Under the pieces are notes generated by a model. The model had not been told where the DNA came from, did not search any database, and saw only the letters and a list, made by a program, of their open reading frames with translations. A DNA stretch of 64,000 bases from Pseudoneurospora amorphoporcata. Lineage: Eukaryota > Ascomycota > Sordariomycetes > Sordariales > Sordariaceae. Position numbers and translations under genes: made by a program. This document shows, piece after piece, positions 36,505 to 47,017 of this stretch. Each line of letters begins with the position of its first letter. The stretch's first letter is position 1. The stretch lies in contig MU859128.1 in assembly GCA_033297205.1 (NCBI GenBank), positions 96,025 through 160,024 of the forward strand, written 5' to 3'.

Positions 36505-36550
36505 GGTCTTTTATTTCGCCGAGTTTGGCGGATTTGCAAAGGTTGCTCAT
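36488..36550 (-). promoter_or_regulatory. uORF overlapping the histidine kinase start codon
   Basis: An upstream ATG on the minus strand at 36550 opens a 20-codon frame that stops at 36488, so it overlaps the kinase start at 36504 in another frame. Both ATGs have a purine at -3. If transcribed from upstream, this uORF should lower kinase translation. Confidence 0.5.
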
Positions 36551-38255
36551 TCCGAGATAATGGTGCGAGAAGGTGGACGAGGGAGGAGGGGGTGAGAGAT
36601 ATGACAATAGTTTTATGAGATGGAATTGAGAAGCCACAGTACCTCAGGCAAGGTAGCTGAATGCAACAACCTGCATCCGTTTGAACATGCATTGCAAGCC
36701 CAGAACACTACTTCTTCCTTGCGCGGCCTGTTTCCCAAACGGCACACGCTCCGGAAGCCAAGAGTCCAGGTCCTCACACTGGCTAGGTGCGATAGCGTGG
36801 AGCCCAAGCTCTCGAGAGGCATGGATATATCATGTTGAAGCCGGTCTTGCACGTTTCGCTTTTGGGTGATTGGGTCCACAGCGTCCAGTAAACATGCCGG
36901 CGTTTGCTCGAGCGAAGGCGGGAGTGCAAGCACGGACTGATCTGGACTCGCATCCCACATCCCGCATTTCGATGGCATTGGGGCCAGGAGACTGCACGCT
37001 TTCCAAGAACGTCAACGCGACTTTGCCGTCACTTCCACCCTCTCCATTGTGAGATTCAGAGAGGAGACAGGTAGCAGCCTACTAAAGAGAGTCAGTATCA
37101 GTCACCTGGGCAGTCAGTCATGGCCCAGATCCTGTAATCAGCCGTGGGATAGAGGGTATTCGCCTTTTATGTCGTGAGCGAAAATAGTTTAGTCGAGGCG
37201 GCGCTTGAATTATCATCACCCGGACCGTTAGATCCCTGCCTCAACTCCGCCGCATTTTTTTTTTTTTTCGAAGTGAAACAAATTCCCGCAGTGCCTGATG
37301 CAAAGTCCAAGATGAAGGACCGTCTTACTAAGCTTTCTTTTACCAGATATTGGCCGGAGTCATGACCGTGAGGGCATTCTCTGACCATAAACATAGATTG
37401 TGGACATGGCGTGCTTGGAGGTCCTGATATCGATTAGACCCCAAGCATCCCATTCGACCGGAGCATTTCATGTGATAGACCCGCTACTTTTGGAAGTCGG
37501 AAACGTACTGTCAGGGGGCCGTTTGACAATTGTCAAACCTCGACGACGATCCCGACATGCCATCCTAAGCCCGAATTCGCCTGGAAACCTGTTAGGCCCC
37601 GAGCACAAGAGACCGGCCCAGGTATTATTGAAACCAGCAGAAAATATGGACAGATCGTAGGAAAAAGTCAGCAGCAGAAAACGGGGTGGCGTACCTCCAG
37701 GCCAGATTCTTTAGTGTTTATGCGTGCGGAAGGAGATTCGAGCAGAAGACGAAGTTGTCCTCCAATGACGACGGTCTGAGGCAATAGTAGTGATACCCGC
37801 GCGGCCCCTCACGTAGACTGTTGTCGCAAAGCGTCCTGTCTCAAAGGTCTGCTTGGCACTTTTTTGTGTAGTTACCGCGCGGTCTGTGGCAATGCGCAAG
37901 ACGCACGTCATAGGGGGTGGAGTCGAATCGAAGTATTGGAGATCGAGGCCGGTCCCAACATGGTTGAAGGTGACCACCGAGGAGGGGCGTCGAGGTTTGG
38001 TGACTTGGTAACACGGCGCCTGACTGGTGCAACATGTAGAAGCACGGAAGATGTGCGGAACGCGCGGAATTGTCAAAAGTTCCAGGGAGTTGGCGACTTG
38101 GTTGTTGGTCAATGGGTATCTTGATAAAGCAGATGAACATGAATAGACAAGTAACTTTGATACATTGTTGGTCTAGATCTCCCGCACAAGCCAACCGATT
38201 CCGATCCTGAACACCTTTTTGTTTCCCAAAACATGCTTTCCTATTCTGCTGTTGC
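36505..38255. other. intergenic region: kinase promoter and RRB1 3' flank
   Basis: About 1.75 kb between two minus-strand genes. It includes a 14-T run near 37255-37268. Frames on both strands show no family features. It should contain the kinase promoter and 5' UTR at the low end and the RRB1 3' UTR at the high end. Confidence 0.5.
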
Positions 38256-39798
38256 TTATACGCTGATGGTACGGAAGACGCTGAACTGCTCGCCGGTAGC
38301 GACAAGGGCACCGGGTATTTGGGGGTGCCAGTGGAGCTCCTTGACCATGTTCTGGTAGTGGACGAACAGGAGCTGGGGAGGCACATCGGAGACGCCGGCG
38401 GTATCCCTGCTCTCCTCGTCGTCCAGCTCAACAGCCAGATCCCAGAGGGTGACGGTGTTGTCGCCAGCGGCAACGGCAACGATACTGTCGTCTGTAGGGT
38501 GCCACTCGATGCTGGTGATTTGCTCGTGATGGAAGTTGAAGTTGGCCAGAGGAGCAGGCTTGGCCGAAGGGTTGCTGCTCCATTGCCGGAGATCCCAGAC
38601 AGCCCATTCACCATCGTCGGCGCCGGTAGCAAGGAGATGGCTGGTCTGGCGGCACCATGACATGACGTTGACATCGTATTTGCTAATCTGCATGGTGAGA
38701 GCGGGCGCGCGGCTCTTGCTGCGGACATCCCAGACCCGGACGGTGCCATCGCTGGAGGCAGAAGCGAAGACGTTGGCTTCTGAAGGACTCCATTGGATCT
38801 CCTCAACACTGCCCGTGTGGCCGCGGAAGGGACGGGTGTCGGTAACGAAGCCGCCGCCATCGGTGCGGGTGGTAACGTAGATCAGACCGTCGTTGTCACC
38901 CGTCAGAAGCTTGCCGGCGGGGTGGAGGGGCGACCAGTCAACACCGTAACCCTCAGTCTTGTGGGCGCGGATGGTGCAGACGGGCTTGTTCTGTTGGGGA
39001 GTGACAATCATGCCGGGGGTATCGAAGGAGGCGAGATGGGGAGTGATGTCGTGGACGAGGACCTGGGAGGACTCGGTCATGGTGGCGGTAAGGGTGGTGG
39101 GAGGCCTCGAGGGGTCCTGGGAAGGAGACTGGTGGGAGCGTATCCTGTTGGTGGTGGTGTTGAGAGGGATGCTTTTGTGCTCGAGAATGGGGTCGGTGTC
39201 CTCATCGTCCGAGTCCTCGTCGTCGTCCTCATCGTCGCCATGCTCGCCCTGCATCTTGCTGAGGCCGCTGAACTTGATGACGAGCAGGGAGTTGTCGTTG
39301 GCGTGGGCGCTGTCGGCCTGGGTGCCGGCGACGGTGTACATGGTGGCAGGGTAGACATTGCGGTTCTCGCCGAGGCCGTCGCGGATGATGTCGAAGGAGA
39401 GGCAGGGCCAGGGAGTGCTCAAGCTGTGAAGCATCTTGTATGTCGTGGTATCGGGGGTGAGGGTCTGGCCGGCCTCGAGCTGTTGACGACCAACCATGAA
39501 GGTCTCGGGGCCGCCATCGACGTCCATGGCACCTGTAGGGTCAGTCAGCAACTTTAAGTACCTAATCATTAGAGGAGGCAGTGATATCATCGTACTAACC
39601 CTCCTCGGCCTCTTTCTCGGCATCGGGGCGGCCATCGACACCGGCCTCGATAATCTCGTCTTCACTCTCGAACTCGTCTTCAAAGTCGTCCTCGAACTCG
39701 CCCATGTCGTGGTCCTTGTCGACATCCATGGCCTCGGGGCGGTCGCCGCCCTTGAGGGGGGCAGCGATGCTCTCGTCGTCGGCAGCTCTCTTGGACAT
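38256..39798 (-). CDS. rrb1: RRB1/GRWD1-type WD40 ribosome-assembly chaperone
   Basis: Two minus-strand exons, 39798-39600 and 39532-38256, encode 491 residues. The N-terminus is very acidic (DDFEDEFESEDEII), then EAEEGAMDVDGG crosses the 67-nt intron in frame. The conserved N-terminal block TYKMLHSLSTPWPCLSFDI matches the histone-binding/RRB1 WD40 family. Repeats follow, such as GYGVDWSPLHPAGKLLTGD, FRGHTGSVEEIQWSP, VFASASSDGTVRVWDVRS, LLATGADDGEWAVWDLRQW and ITSIEWHPTDDSIVAVAAGDNTVTLWDL, and the protein ends with VHYQNMVKELHWHPQIPG. A second acidic stretch lies near residue 160. RRB1 escorts ribosomal protein uL3 (Rpl3) to pre-60S particles in the nucleolus. It is an essential gene in yeast. 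It is divergent from the O-fucosyltransferase-like gene at 40433. Confidence 0.93.
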
Positions 39799-40432
39799 TT
39801 TGTGTAATATTGTATAATGTGTGATTTATTTAAGGAAAGAGAGAAAGCGAAGGACAGCCAGATGCCGAAGAAGATGTTCAGCAGTCAGGTTGGCTACGAC
39901 AAAAGGCACACAGCACTGTTAACGAAGTGCCTGTTGACAGACGCTATCAGACGCGACTTCCCAATGGAATCCATTCCACTGGACTTCCAAATTTTTGAAC
40001 TTTTTAGTGGGGTCGATGGGGTTGCCAAGCTTTCCATCATCCACAGTTACCCCGCGCTTGTGGCTCCAGGCTATTTGTGGCTTACGCATTTGAACATGTG
40101 GCTTAGTACTGTTGTCTGCAAGTTGGTCCAACAATGCCCACGGCACTTGAACCATGTTCTGTACGACTTTTCTTTTCCCCAGTCAAACCCAGATGTGACA
40201 CAGTCAACGAGTAAACGAGCCCCTGAATCGCCAATGCCGTCAACAAGCGGAGCTGCGCTTCCGTCATGTCCGAAAATGGTCTTCGGCATACCGGAGCCCA
40301 CTTACGGCCACTTTTGGCAGACAAGCCGGCGTACCTTGACGGCCGTGAGTAATCAGTAATGTCCCGTTTTGCCAGATAACTCGCTTGACCATGCCATTCT
40401 AGGGCCAATTGTCGAACCATTAGCATCCCAAG
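39799..40432. promoter_or_regulatory. divergent promoter region, RRB1 / O-fucosyltransferase-like gene
   Basis: 634 bp separate the two start codons. No TATA box is evident on either strand. Short frames here have no support. Confidence 0.45.
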
Positions 40433-41776
40433 ATGGTTCTCTTCAGCATGGCACGCCCGCGCGGCGTCCTCGCCCTTATGGCCATGACCAGTCTTGTCAC
40501 CGTCTGGCTGTGTCGACTGCCCCAGCTAAACACCACCGACATCGCACGAGGTCCCATAGTCCAGCGCCATCTCGACCTCTCCCTTCCCGATGCCCCCTTC
40601 ATTGGCTGGCCGCTCCAGAGAGTATGCAGCGAGACCGTCTGGACCCCCGGCCTGGTCTTTGTTTGCGACAATAACTCGGGTGGCATTGGCAACATTCGCA
40701 ACTACATCTTGACCTGCCTTCGCTATGCCATTGACGCCGGCGCAACCGGTCTTGTCATGCCACGAATCCGAGTTCGATCCGAGAAACATCTATCCGACAT
40801 CACAGCCGAGAACTACCAGCTCTTTACCTACTTCTTCGACGAACCGCACTTCCGCCTAAGCCTGCAGTCGTCCTGCCCTCAAATCACCATCTACGATACT
40901 ACCGACGACGTCCCCGATGGCCCCGTCCCGTTCAAGGCCCAAGAAGTTACACCCAAGCATCTGGGGAGAAGAGGAGGCTGCGATACAAGAGATCACAATA
41001 AACACACCGGCTTGTTCGCTTCCGCCTTTGCGAACCATCTACGCTCCACTGCCGCCCAATTCAACCTCCCGCACCCTCCTAGCCCTGAACACCCGCGTAT
41101 CTTCCGGCTGACCTGGGGTGTCCAGTTCGAATGGCCCGTCTTCCGCGACGGTCCCGAGTTCGCCTCCACCTTTGGCGGTCTGCTGCGGTTCCGGCCCGAC
41201 ATTCTTGCGCTGGGCAACAAAGTTGTAGCACATATGCGGCGGCATGCGCGCCAGTTTGACGCCGACTCCGCCTCGGGTCGATTCGTCGGCTACCACCTTC
41301 GCACGGAGAACGATGCGCTAGACTTTTGGCCCAACTACGCCAACCAGAGCAAGGCGTACTTGACGAGGAGTCAGCAGATGGGATACGACATGAAAGCTGG
41401 CTACCTAGCCACGGGCAACGAGACCGAGGCACACAAGTTCTTCAAGGACGCGACGGTGCTGCATGGCATGCGAGTCACTACCAAACACCTGCTCCTGGAG
41501 AACCACAAGGACGATCTCGCGGCACTGGAGAAGCTGATGTGGGATCAGCAAGCGCTGGTGGACTTTATTGTCCTGTTGCACAGTGACTTTTTCCTCGGTG
41601 TCAGTCCAAGCTCCTTCAGCATCAATGTTGCCCTGAAGAGGCACCTCCAGGCAGAGGGACTACATAGCCGGCCATGGAGGATAGGAGGCGAGGGAGATGG
41701 GAGGAGTTGGCTGATGGGGAACTACCAACACTTTTGGGAACATTGGTTGTTTATGTACGAGGCCATGTGGCCATAG
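40433..41776 (+). CDS. type II membrane protein of the O-fucosyltransferase-like fold
   Basis: Intronless frame of 447 residues. One hydrophobic segment (about 12-29, VLALMAMTSLVTVWLCRL) after a short basic N-terminus indicates a signal anchor, placing the domain in the Golgi or ER lumen. Two stretches resemble nucleotide-sugar transferases of the O-fucosyltransferase group: FVCDNNSGGIGNIRNYILTC (family G-G-x-G-N motif region) and GRFVGYHLRTENDA near residue 288, which has the HxRxExD pattern of the GDP-fucose site. The late DFFLGVSPSSFSINVALKR matches the third conserved region. Substrate and donor sugar are unknown. An alternative ATG lies five codons in. The 3' end converges with the Gln-rich gene, 106 bp away. 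Confidence 0.75.
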   Translation: MVLFSMARPRGVLALMAMTSLVTVWLCRLPQLNTTDIARGPIVQRHLDLSLPDAPFIGWPLQRVCSETVWTPGLVFVCDNNSGGIGNIRNYILTCLRYAIDAGATGLVMPRIRVRSEKHLSDITAENYQLFTYFFDEPHFRLSLQSSCPQITIYDTTDDVPDGPVPFKAQEVTPKHLGRRGGCDTRDHNKHTGLFASAFANHLRSTAAQFNLPHPPSPEHPRIFRLTWGVQFEWPVFRDGPEFASTFGGLLRFRPDILALGNKVVAHMRRHARQFDADSASGRFVGYHLRTENDALDFWPNYANQSKAYLTRSQQMGYDMKAGYLATGNETEAHKFFKDATVLHGMRVTTKHLLLENHKDDLAALEKLMWDQQALVDFIVLLHSDFFLGVSPSSFSINVALKRHLQAEGLHSRPWRIGGEGDGRSWLMGNYQHFWEHWLFMYEAMWP

Positions 41777-41882
41777 ACCGAGTGGTCCCGTCTTCTCCAT
41801 CCTTTGACATTTACATTGTCATCATTGCCGCAATATACACCGACCGTTTCCACTCTGCTCCACGTACTCCATCCCCTAGACT

Positions 41883-42533
41883 CTACATCACAACACAACA
41901 ATAACAACAAGCGCACCCCGCCAAACACCCACCAAAGCAGGCCACGCAGCAATTCCCCGACCGCTGTTTCCCACCCTCTTTTTGGCATCCTCCACGTCGA
42001 TGCCGCCTTCCCTCCCTCGCGTCCGTCTGTCCCTGACCTGAAATGGCCGAATGGATCCCAGACCCGCCGGCTACTGTTGCCTGTTGCGCTTCGACGTCGT
42101 AATAGTCATTATGCTGGCTCGTGTTGGGGTGTTTTGCATCTGGTGTGTAATGATAGTTGGAAGAAGAATACTCCTGGATAGGGTAGGGCTGCTGCTGGCG
42201 CTGCTGCTGCTGCTGTTGATGTCGTTGTTCTTCGAGTTGTTGCCCAAGTTGTTGTCGCTGCAGTTCCCGCTGTTGTCGTTGTTGTTCGAGTTGTTGGTCC
42301 AGCTGTTGTCGCTGTCGTTCAAGTTGTTGTTGGTGCCTTTGTTGCTGGTTCAAGGAGTGAAAGGCGCCCGCGGGCTCATTCAAGTCGTGGTTTCTGTCAC
42401 CCCTGCCAATGACTGCTGCCTCGTAGCTGGGCGGAGGCGATTCAAGCTCATTCACTTCGCCTTGAGCCTGGGAGTGGTCGGATTGGGAGTATGATTGAGG
42501 ATTCGACTTTTGGATTGCGTTTCGTTCCGTCAT
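41883..42533 (-). CDS. Gln-rich protein with a PPxY motif and Cys-rich C-terminus
   Basis: Intronless minus-strand frame of 216 residues starting MTERNAIQKSNPQ. Near residue 35 it has SPPPSYEAAV, a PPxY WW-binding motif. Residues about 63-118 are almost all Gln, Arg, Leu and Glu in QQLxQQ units, likely a coiled coil, from CAG/CAA-type repeats. The last 25 residues are NCCVACFGGCLAGCACCYCC and VVM, a cysteine-rich end like CYSTM or palmitoylated membrane-tail proteins. No enzyme motif. Together this suggests a small membrane-associated adaptor, perhaps binding an Rsp5-type ubiquitin ligase. No similar protein is recognised with certainty, and the repeats raise the chance that part of the frame is fortuitous, though the PPxY and Cys tail argue for a real gene. 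Confidence 0.65.
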   Translation of the reverse strand: MTERNAIQKSNPQSYSQSDHSQAQGEVNELESPPPSYEAAVIGRGDRNHDLNEPAGAFHSLNQQQRHQQQLERQRQQLDQQLEQQRQQRELQRQQLGQQLEEQRHQQQQQQRQQQPYPIQEYSSSNYHYTPDAKHPNTSQHNDYYDVEAQQATVAGGSGIHSAISGQGQTDAREGRRHRRGGCQKEGGKQRSGNCCVACFGGCLAGCACCYCCVVM

Positions 42534-42715
42534 TCTGATGGTTAGGCTGTTGAGCAGGCTCTCGGCCGGTCAATTGAATTCGTTGATGGAGATAAGCGTC
42601 ACTCGTGAAAATTGCAGAGTTGCGATGTGAGAGAATGACAGGAGAAGAAGATAAGCCACCAACCAAGATTGTCCGACTGGGTCCATCAGCTTAAAGGGCG
42701 ATTCTCCGTCCCCAT

Positions 42716-42742
42716 AAAGCTGACAAAGCTGACAAAGCTGAT
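42716..42742 (+). repeat. tandem 9-nt repeat (AAAGCTGAC)
   Basis: Two exact copies and a third with one change at the last base. It lies about 180 bp upstream of the Gln-rich gene start on its promoter side, so a regulatory role is possible but unproven. Confidence 0.8.
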
Positions 42743-43462
42743 AGGACTGTCTCTGCCTTGTCAGCCATTCTGCCCAAGGCGGCCTCATTAAACGTCACTC
42801 TCCTTCACCACCTGGCGAATGGCGTCCTCTCACAAGGAACTGTGCCACGCTCCCGCGCCCTTCTTTGAGCAAGCCACCACCATATGGATTGGTTCAGCTG
42901 CCACGATGGCTTACATGATGCTCTTATATCCGAGTTCGGGGCTTCGGGCTAGCCCCGAGGCCTACGGAGCGAATGTAATTAAGCGTAGGCTGCCCTAAAG
43001 AAGAATTATAATGATCTGCTGCAGTGAGATATCAACTATGCGAGATGGGGTTGCGTATGGTGGTGATGCTATATCGCTTTTGGGAGTTAAAGTTGGCCAA
43101 GTTGTCATCGGCACAAGGCGTCTTTGACGTGGAGGTTATACCTCATCCAAAAGCGACAAGTCTCACAGCAAAGCTATGCCCAGCCCGGGACGGAGCGCCG
43201 ATGCGGAGGTCCGAATGTGGCAACCCCGGAAGCCAAGTTCCGAACCTACCTACGGCCCTTTCTCGCACGCCATTGCAACGCTACCCGGTTTCGTCTTGGG
43301 GTCATCTTCCGCGAACCGGGTTTCCATCTCCCGCTTGGCCCAGCTTGTCTAACACGGCGTAACATGCCGAACTCGATGCTGCTTCTAGAATGACCACGAC
43401 TGCGATGCCGTGTACGCAGCGGGCCGTCAACCCCTTGGCCTCGCCGTCAGGCCACTTGAAGA

Positions 43463-43468
43463 TATAAA
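43463..43468 (+). promoter_or_regulatory. TATA box of the CBM1 gene
   Basis: TATAAA inside GATATAAACA, 77 bp before the ATG. The position fits a TATA-driven, inducible secreted-protein gene. Confidence 0.6.
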
Positions 43469-43539
43469 CAGACCAAATCTCAAAGCCTTTGATCACCAGT
43501 CTTGTTCCAAAAACCATCCTGCTTTCGTCAATCTTCACA

Positions 43540-44366
43540 ATGCGCGTTTTAGCATCCATCCCCTTCCTCGCTGCTGTCGCCTCCGCCCAAGGCAGCGCCT
43601 GGTCCCAGTGCGGCGGCATAGGCTTCACCGGTCCCAACAGCTGTGTCTCCGGCTACACCTGCACCAAGCTCAACGAGTACTACTACCAGTGCATCCCTGC
43701 ATCTACCACGTACGTACCCGGCTGGCAGCCAAGGCCGTCCCATCGTCCAACCCCGAGCTACGTGCCCAGGTCTCACCACTTTCACCTCTTCTTCTATGTA
43801 GTGCCGCTCCTGTAACCACCACTCTCTCGACCTCGACCGTCCCAACCTCCATCCGTACAACGACCTTTGGTTCTTCCCCTGGTGCCCCTTCCGCCACAGC
43901 CGTTCCTTCCAACCCGAACCCGACCGTCCTGGAGCCAGGCTGGTACTGGGTCCGCGCCGTCGCCGCCCCTAACTTTCACAAGTACCTCCAAGGCGGCAGC
44001 TCCTCCGCCACCTCCTCCAACCAGACCGCTCTGCTCCAAGATCACACCACCGCGGGACAGTTCAACATCATCGACGGCCAGCTCGTCTTTAACACCAAGC
44101 CTTTCCAGCTTTACCTCAACGTTGAGAACCTTTCCGATAAGACACAGAGGAAGCGCAAGACGTGGTTCAGCACGACCAAGAACGCTTATGGCACGTTCAA
44201 GTTCCAGGGTGATACCCTGACCTGGTCCGTGGCGGATATCAACAGGCCCAACGAAGCCGCTTGGTTGGTGTGCACGGGACAGGAGGTGTTCATCAACACG
44301 GGCGCGTACCTGTATCAGACTCCGACTGGATGTGCGGACCAGACTGTGAGGATTGATCTCGGATGA
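43540..44366 (+). CDS. secreted CBM1 protein with an uncharacterised C-terminal domain
   Basis: Two exons, 43540-43709 and 43802-44366, encode 244 residues. A signal peptide (MRVLASIPFLAAVASAQG) leads directly into a fungal cellulose-binding module: WSQCGGIGFTGPNSCVSGYT through YYYQCIP, with the conserved Cys pattern and Tyr/Trp face. A Thr/Ser/Pro linker (about 55-95) contains the splice junction. The C-terminal domain (about 100-244) starts PGWYWVRAVAAPNFHKYLQ and has FNIIDGQLVFNTKPFQLYLN, FSTTKNAYGTFKFQGDTLTW and ends with YQTPTGCADQTVRIDLG. I recognise no enzyme family; it looks like a beta-rich binding or structural domain. The protein should act on plant cell-wall material outside the cell. 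The intron (GTACGT donor, GTAG acceptor) nearly divides the two modules. Confidence 0.85.
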
Positions 44367-44878
44367 ATGCATGAAGAGACTGACAGTGGATGATGAGACA
44401 GTTGCTAACCGGGCTGTTCTGAACAGATTCACTCGTATGGCGGTTCGACCGCTGACCTCTAATAAGAGGTCATACATGGGATGCAAGTCGTCTGCATTGG
44501 ATACATAGGAAGACGACGGATGATTGTCGATGAGAGAGGCCTCACGGTGGCGTGACAGGCCCAGAGGCATGGGTACGGTAGATGCTTCGAGTTAGCTTTC
44601 ACTGTCTTGATCTGGAGTTGAACATGCACATATCACCATCAACCTTCCTGTCTTTCGATCGAGTCCTTGATATAATTTGAACTATAGACCCGAATGCCCT
44701 TCATTGTCCCTTCATCTCGTAAGATATCATAGGGCTGACCATACGGTAACCAGGCCAGTACAACCCAAGCTCCCATCCACCACGGCAGCTCTCTCATCCC
44801 GACACCGCTATCCACCTTTTCCCCACTCCCACTATCATCCCCACTCCCGTTCTCGTTCCCGTTCCCTCCGTTACTTGT
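44367..44878. other. convergent intergenic region
   Basis: About 510 bp between the 3' ends of the CBM1 and HNH genes. It presumably contains both 3' UTRs. A GTTCTCGTTCCCGTTCCC run lies near 44850. Confidence 0.5.
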
Positions 44879-45625
44879 TTAGCAAGTGTTCAACATGCTA
44901 GTCAAAGCAGACTTCTCAGCGCTGGTGATGGACAAAGCCCAGGTGTACTTGACCTGAACCCAGGACTTGGCATAAGTGCAGTAGAAGCTGGCAAGAGGGG
45001 GCTTCCAGGAGTCGGGGCTCTGGTCGGACTTGGCCTGGTTGACGTTGTCGGTGACAGCCCACAGCTGGGGGGAGTTGAGGTCATTGGCGAACTGCTGGCG
45101 CTTGGCGGTGGTCCAGGACTTGGCACCGGAGATCCAGGCGTTCTTGAGAGGAACCATGTGGTCGATGTCGACGTCGGAAGCGGCGTGCCAGACGCCACCG
45201 TCGTAGGGGGAGACCCAGGTGCCGCTGGTGGAAGCGCAGGCGGAATCGGTGACGACGCCGGTGCCGTCACGCTTGAGGACGGTCTCACTACAGGGGTGTT
45301 AGTGGATGTGGTACAATGGAAGTCTAAGTGATAACACAAAAGGTGAAGATGACATACCGGGTGTTGCAAGTGCCGGAGATGGTGATCCAGTGGGGGAAGA
45401 GAGCACGATCGTAGGTGCCGTCGTCAACGGCGGCCTTGACAGTCAAGCTGGCCAGCTGGGTCTTGGCGCTGGCGGCGGAGGGAATACCGGGCTGTGATGG
45501 TCAGTTCACAGCTACTTTGAGAGGATGAGAGGCGAGGATGAACGTACAGGAGTGGGCATGGGAGCCGGGGCGGCAATGACCGACGAGGCGGCCGCCAGGA
45601 GGGAAGCAAAAATGTAGGACTTCAT
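44879..45625 (-). CDS. secreted HNH nuclease-like protein (DUF1524/GmrSD C-terminal type)
   Basis: Three minus-strand exons, 45625-45548, 45491-45358 and 45287-44879, encode 206 residues. Exon 1 is a signal peptide (MKSYIFASLLAAASSVIAAP) plus a short Pro-rich start. The mature domain has FPHWITISGTCNTRETVLKR, WVSPYDGGVW, and the HNH core DVDIDHMVPLKNAWISGA with the catalytic-type histidine after Asp, followed by FANDLNSPQLWAVTDNVNQA with the Asn and then SDQSPDSWKPP. Cysteines are placed for disulfides (GTCNT, SACAS, FYCTYA, LNTC). The layout matches small secreted fungal proteins of the DUF1524 family, which are predicted extracellular nucleases. The gene lies tail to tail with the CBM1 gene. 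A TATA-like element is found upstream. Confidence 0.88.
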
Positions 45626-47017
45626 CTTGTCAAAGATCGGCTCGGTAGGTATCCCTGGGTGTTGGTGATGGAGAGGCGTGAGTGAGAGAGATGAAGATCA
45701 TGAAGCATCGACAGGAGATCATCGAGTCCTTATAAGTTCGAGAATGGTTCCCCTGTCCATCAAAGTCAACAACCACATGCAACGTCCTGCAACGGCTGGA
45801 CCTCTCCCGTCTGCACGTCCAGTCCAGCCGGCATGTCCTCTCCGACCTAGAGTAACATCGCATCAGGCACGAACCGCCAACCATTGAAACCATCGATGTC
45901 CATCTCTAGCGCGAAACGCAAACAGCGAGAACACGGGAGGAACCAAGACGCGTGATTCGCTCCTCAGATCAACTCTCGATATGCGAACCCGTTCCGTGCG
46001 TTGAACTTCATTGAGCTTCCAGTAACAATTCAGCCGTTGCCGATGCAATACAACCCCAAAACATCCACAGCCCCAGCCTCGACCGCTTGCCAATCTTGCC
46101 CCGACTTGTCAACCGTCGCATTCGAGGGTGATGTATAAGTGCCAGATTGGGATTGGCTATTGTTGACCAGCCTTTGTCCACCAGTAGATAACCGCGATAC
46201 GGCCACGCATCTTTCCATCTGTTCCAGATCTCGTGGGACGATACCTTGGTAGGCATGGGGGTGACAGAATTAGGGATACACCAGCCACTAAAAAAGCCAC
46301 CACCAAAGCGAAGGTGGTAAAGCGCATATCAAGATTTGGTGTACCCTTAATTCTTTCACCGCCTCGGTGGGGAAAAAGCCAACTTCCCGTTTCTTTTTCC
46401 TAATGATCTGCATCACTTTATCGCCTTACAGTACAGTATCATCGTGGCATCCGCGGTCCCTGGTAGGTACCCCACAACCAGCTCCCCCGGGCCGTTGGGG
46501 CTCTTCCCGGCCAATAAAACCATCACCAACTTCCTATTTCGGAATAAGACGCCGAGCGCGAAGCTGAGCAGCTCAACACTAATCACCGTAACACCAATGG
46601 GAGCGTGTATGTGCGACAGAGAAATACCGCAAGTGTAACCCGGAACACCGGGCTTGGCTCACGAGAGGTGAGGTGAGGTGGACTTTGCTGCGTGGAGAAC
46701 ATGAAGAGCAAAGAAAGAAAACGATCTGGAAGATGAAAGCGAATCGTGTTCGTGAAAACAGATATCAAATGGCCAAACCCAGAGGGATTGGAAACACACG
46801 TGGACGGTAACATCAGACAGCATACAGTCTCCTAGGAAACGACTACCGCATCGGCATTGCAGGCGCCAGCACAGCAGGATGAAGTCGCAGCAGCCAAGCA
46901 GAAACTATTGATCTTGGCTTTAGAACGACGAACTCAAGCGAGACCCCAAACCAGGGTAACGACATTTGTATACCGTACAAACCTATCATCGCCAACACGT
47001 TCCTTTGATGTCTCCCA
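45626..47017. other. intergenic region between two minus-strand genes
   Basis: About 1.4 kb. The first 150 bases contain the HNH gene promoter, the last part the 3' UTR of the hydrolase. A GAGGTGAGGTGAGGTGG run lies near 46664-46681. No gene is supported. Confidence 0.5.
45729..45734 (-). promoter_or_regulatory. TATA-like element of the HNH gene
   Basis: The minus strand reads CTTATAAGG about 105 bp before the HNH start codon. Position and sequence suit a TATA box, but this is not proven. Confidence 0.45.

Larger units (their letters stand above)
42534..43539. other. divergent intergenic region upstream of the CBM1 gene
   Basis: About 1 kb. It holds three tandem copies of an AAAGCTGA-type 9-nt unit (42716-42742) and the TATA box of the CBM1 gene. 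No gene is supported. Confidence 0.5.

Noticed and set aside
37841..38860. 339-codon minus-strand frame overlapping the 3' end of RRB1
   Set aside because: Ser/Pro-rich shadow of RRB1 in another frame that runs on by chance into the intergenic region.
38793..39557. 254-codon plus-strand frame opposite RRB1
   Set aside because: Gly/Val-rich antisense shadow of the WD40 gene, without domains.
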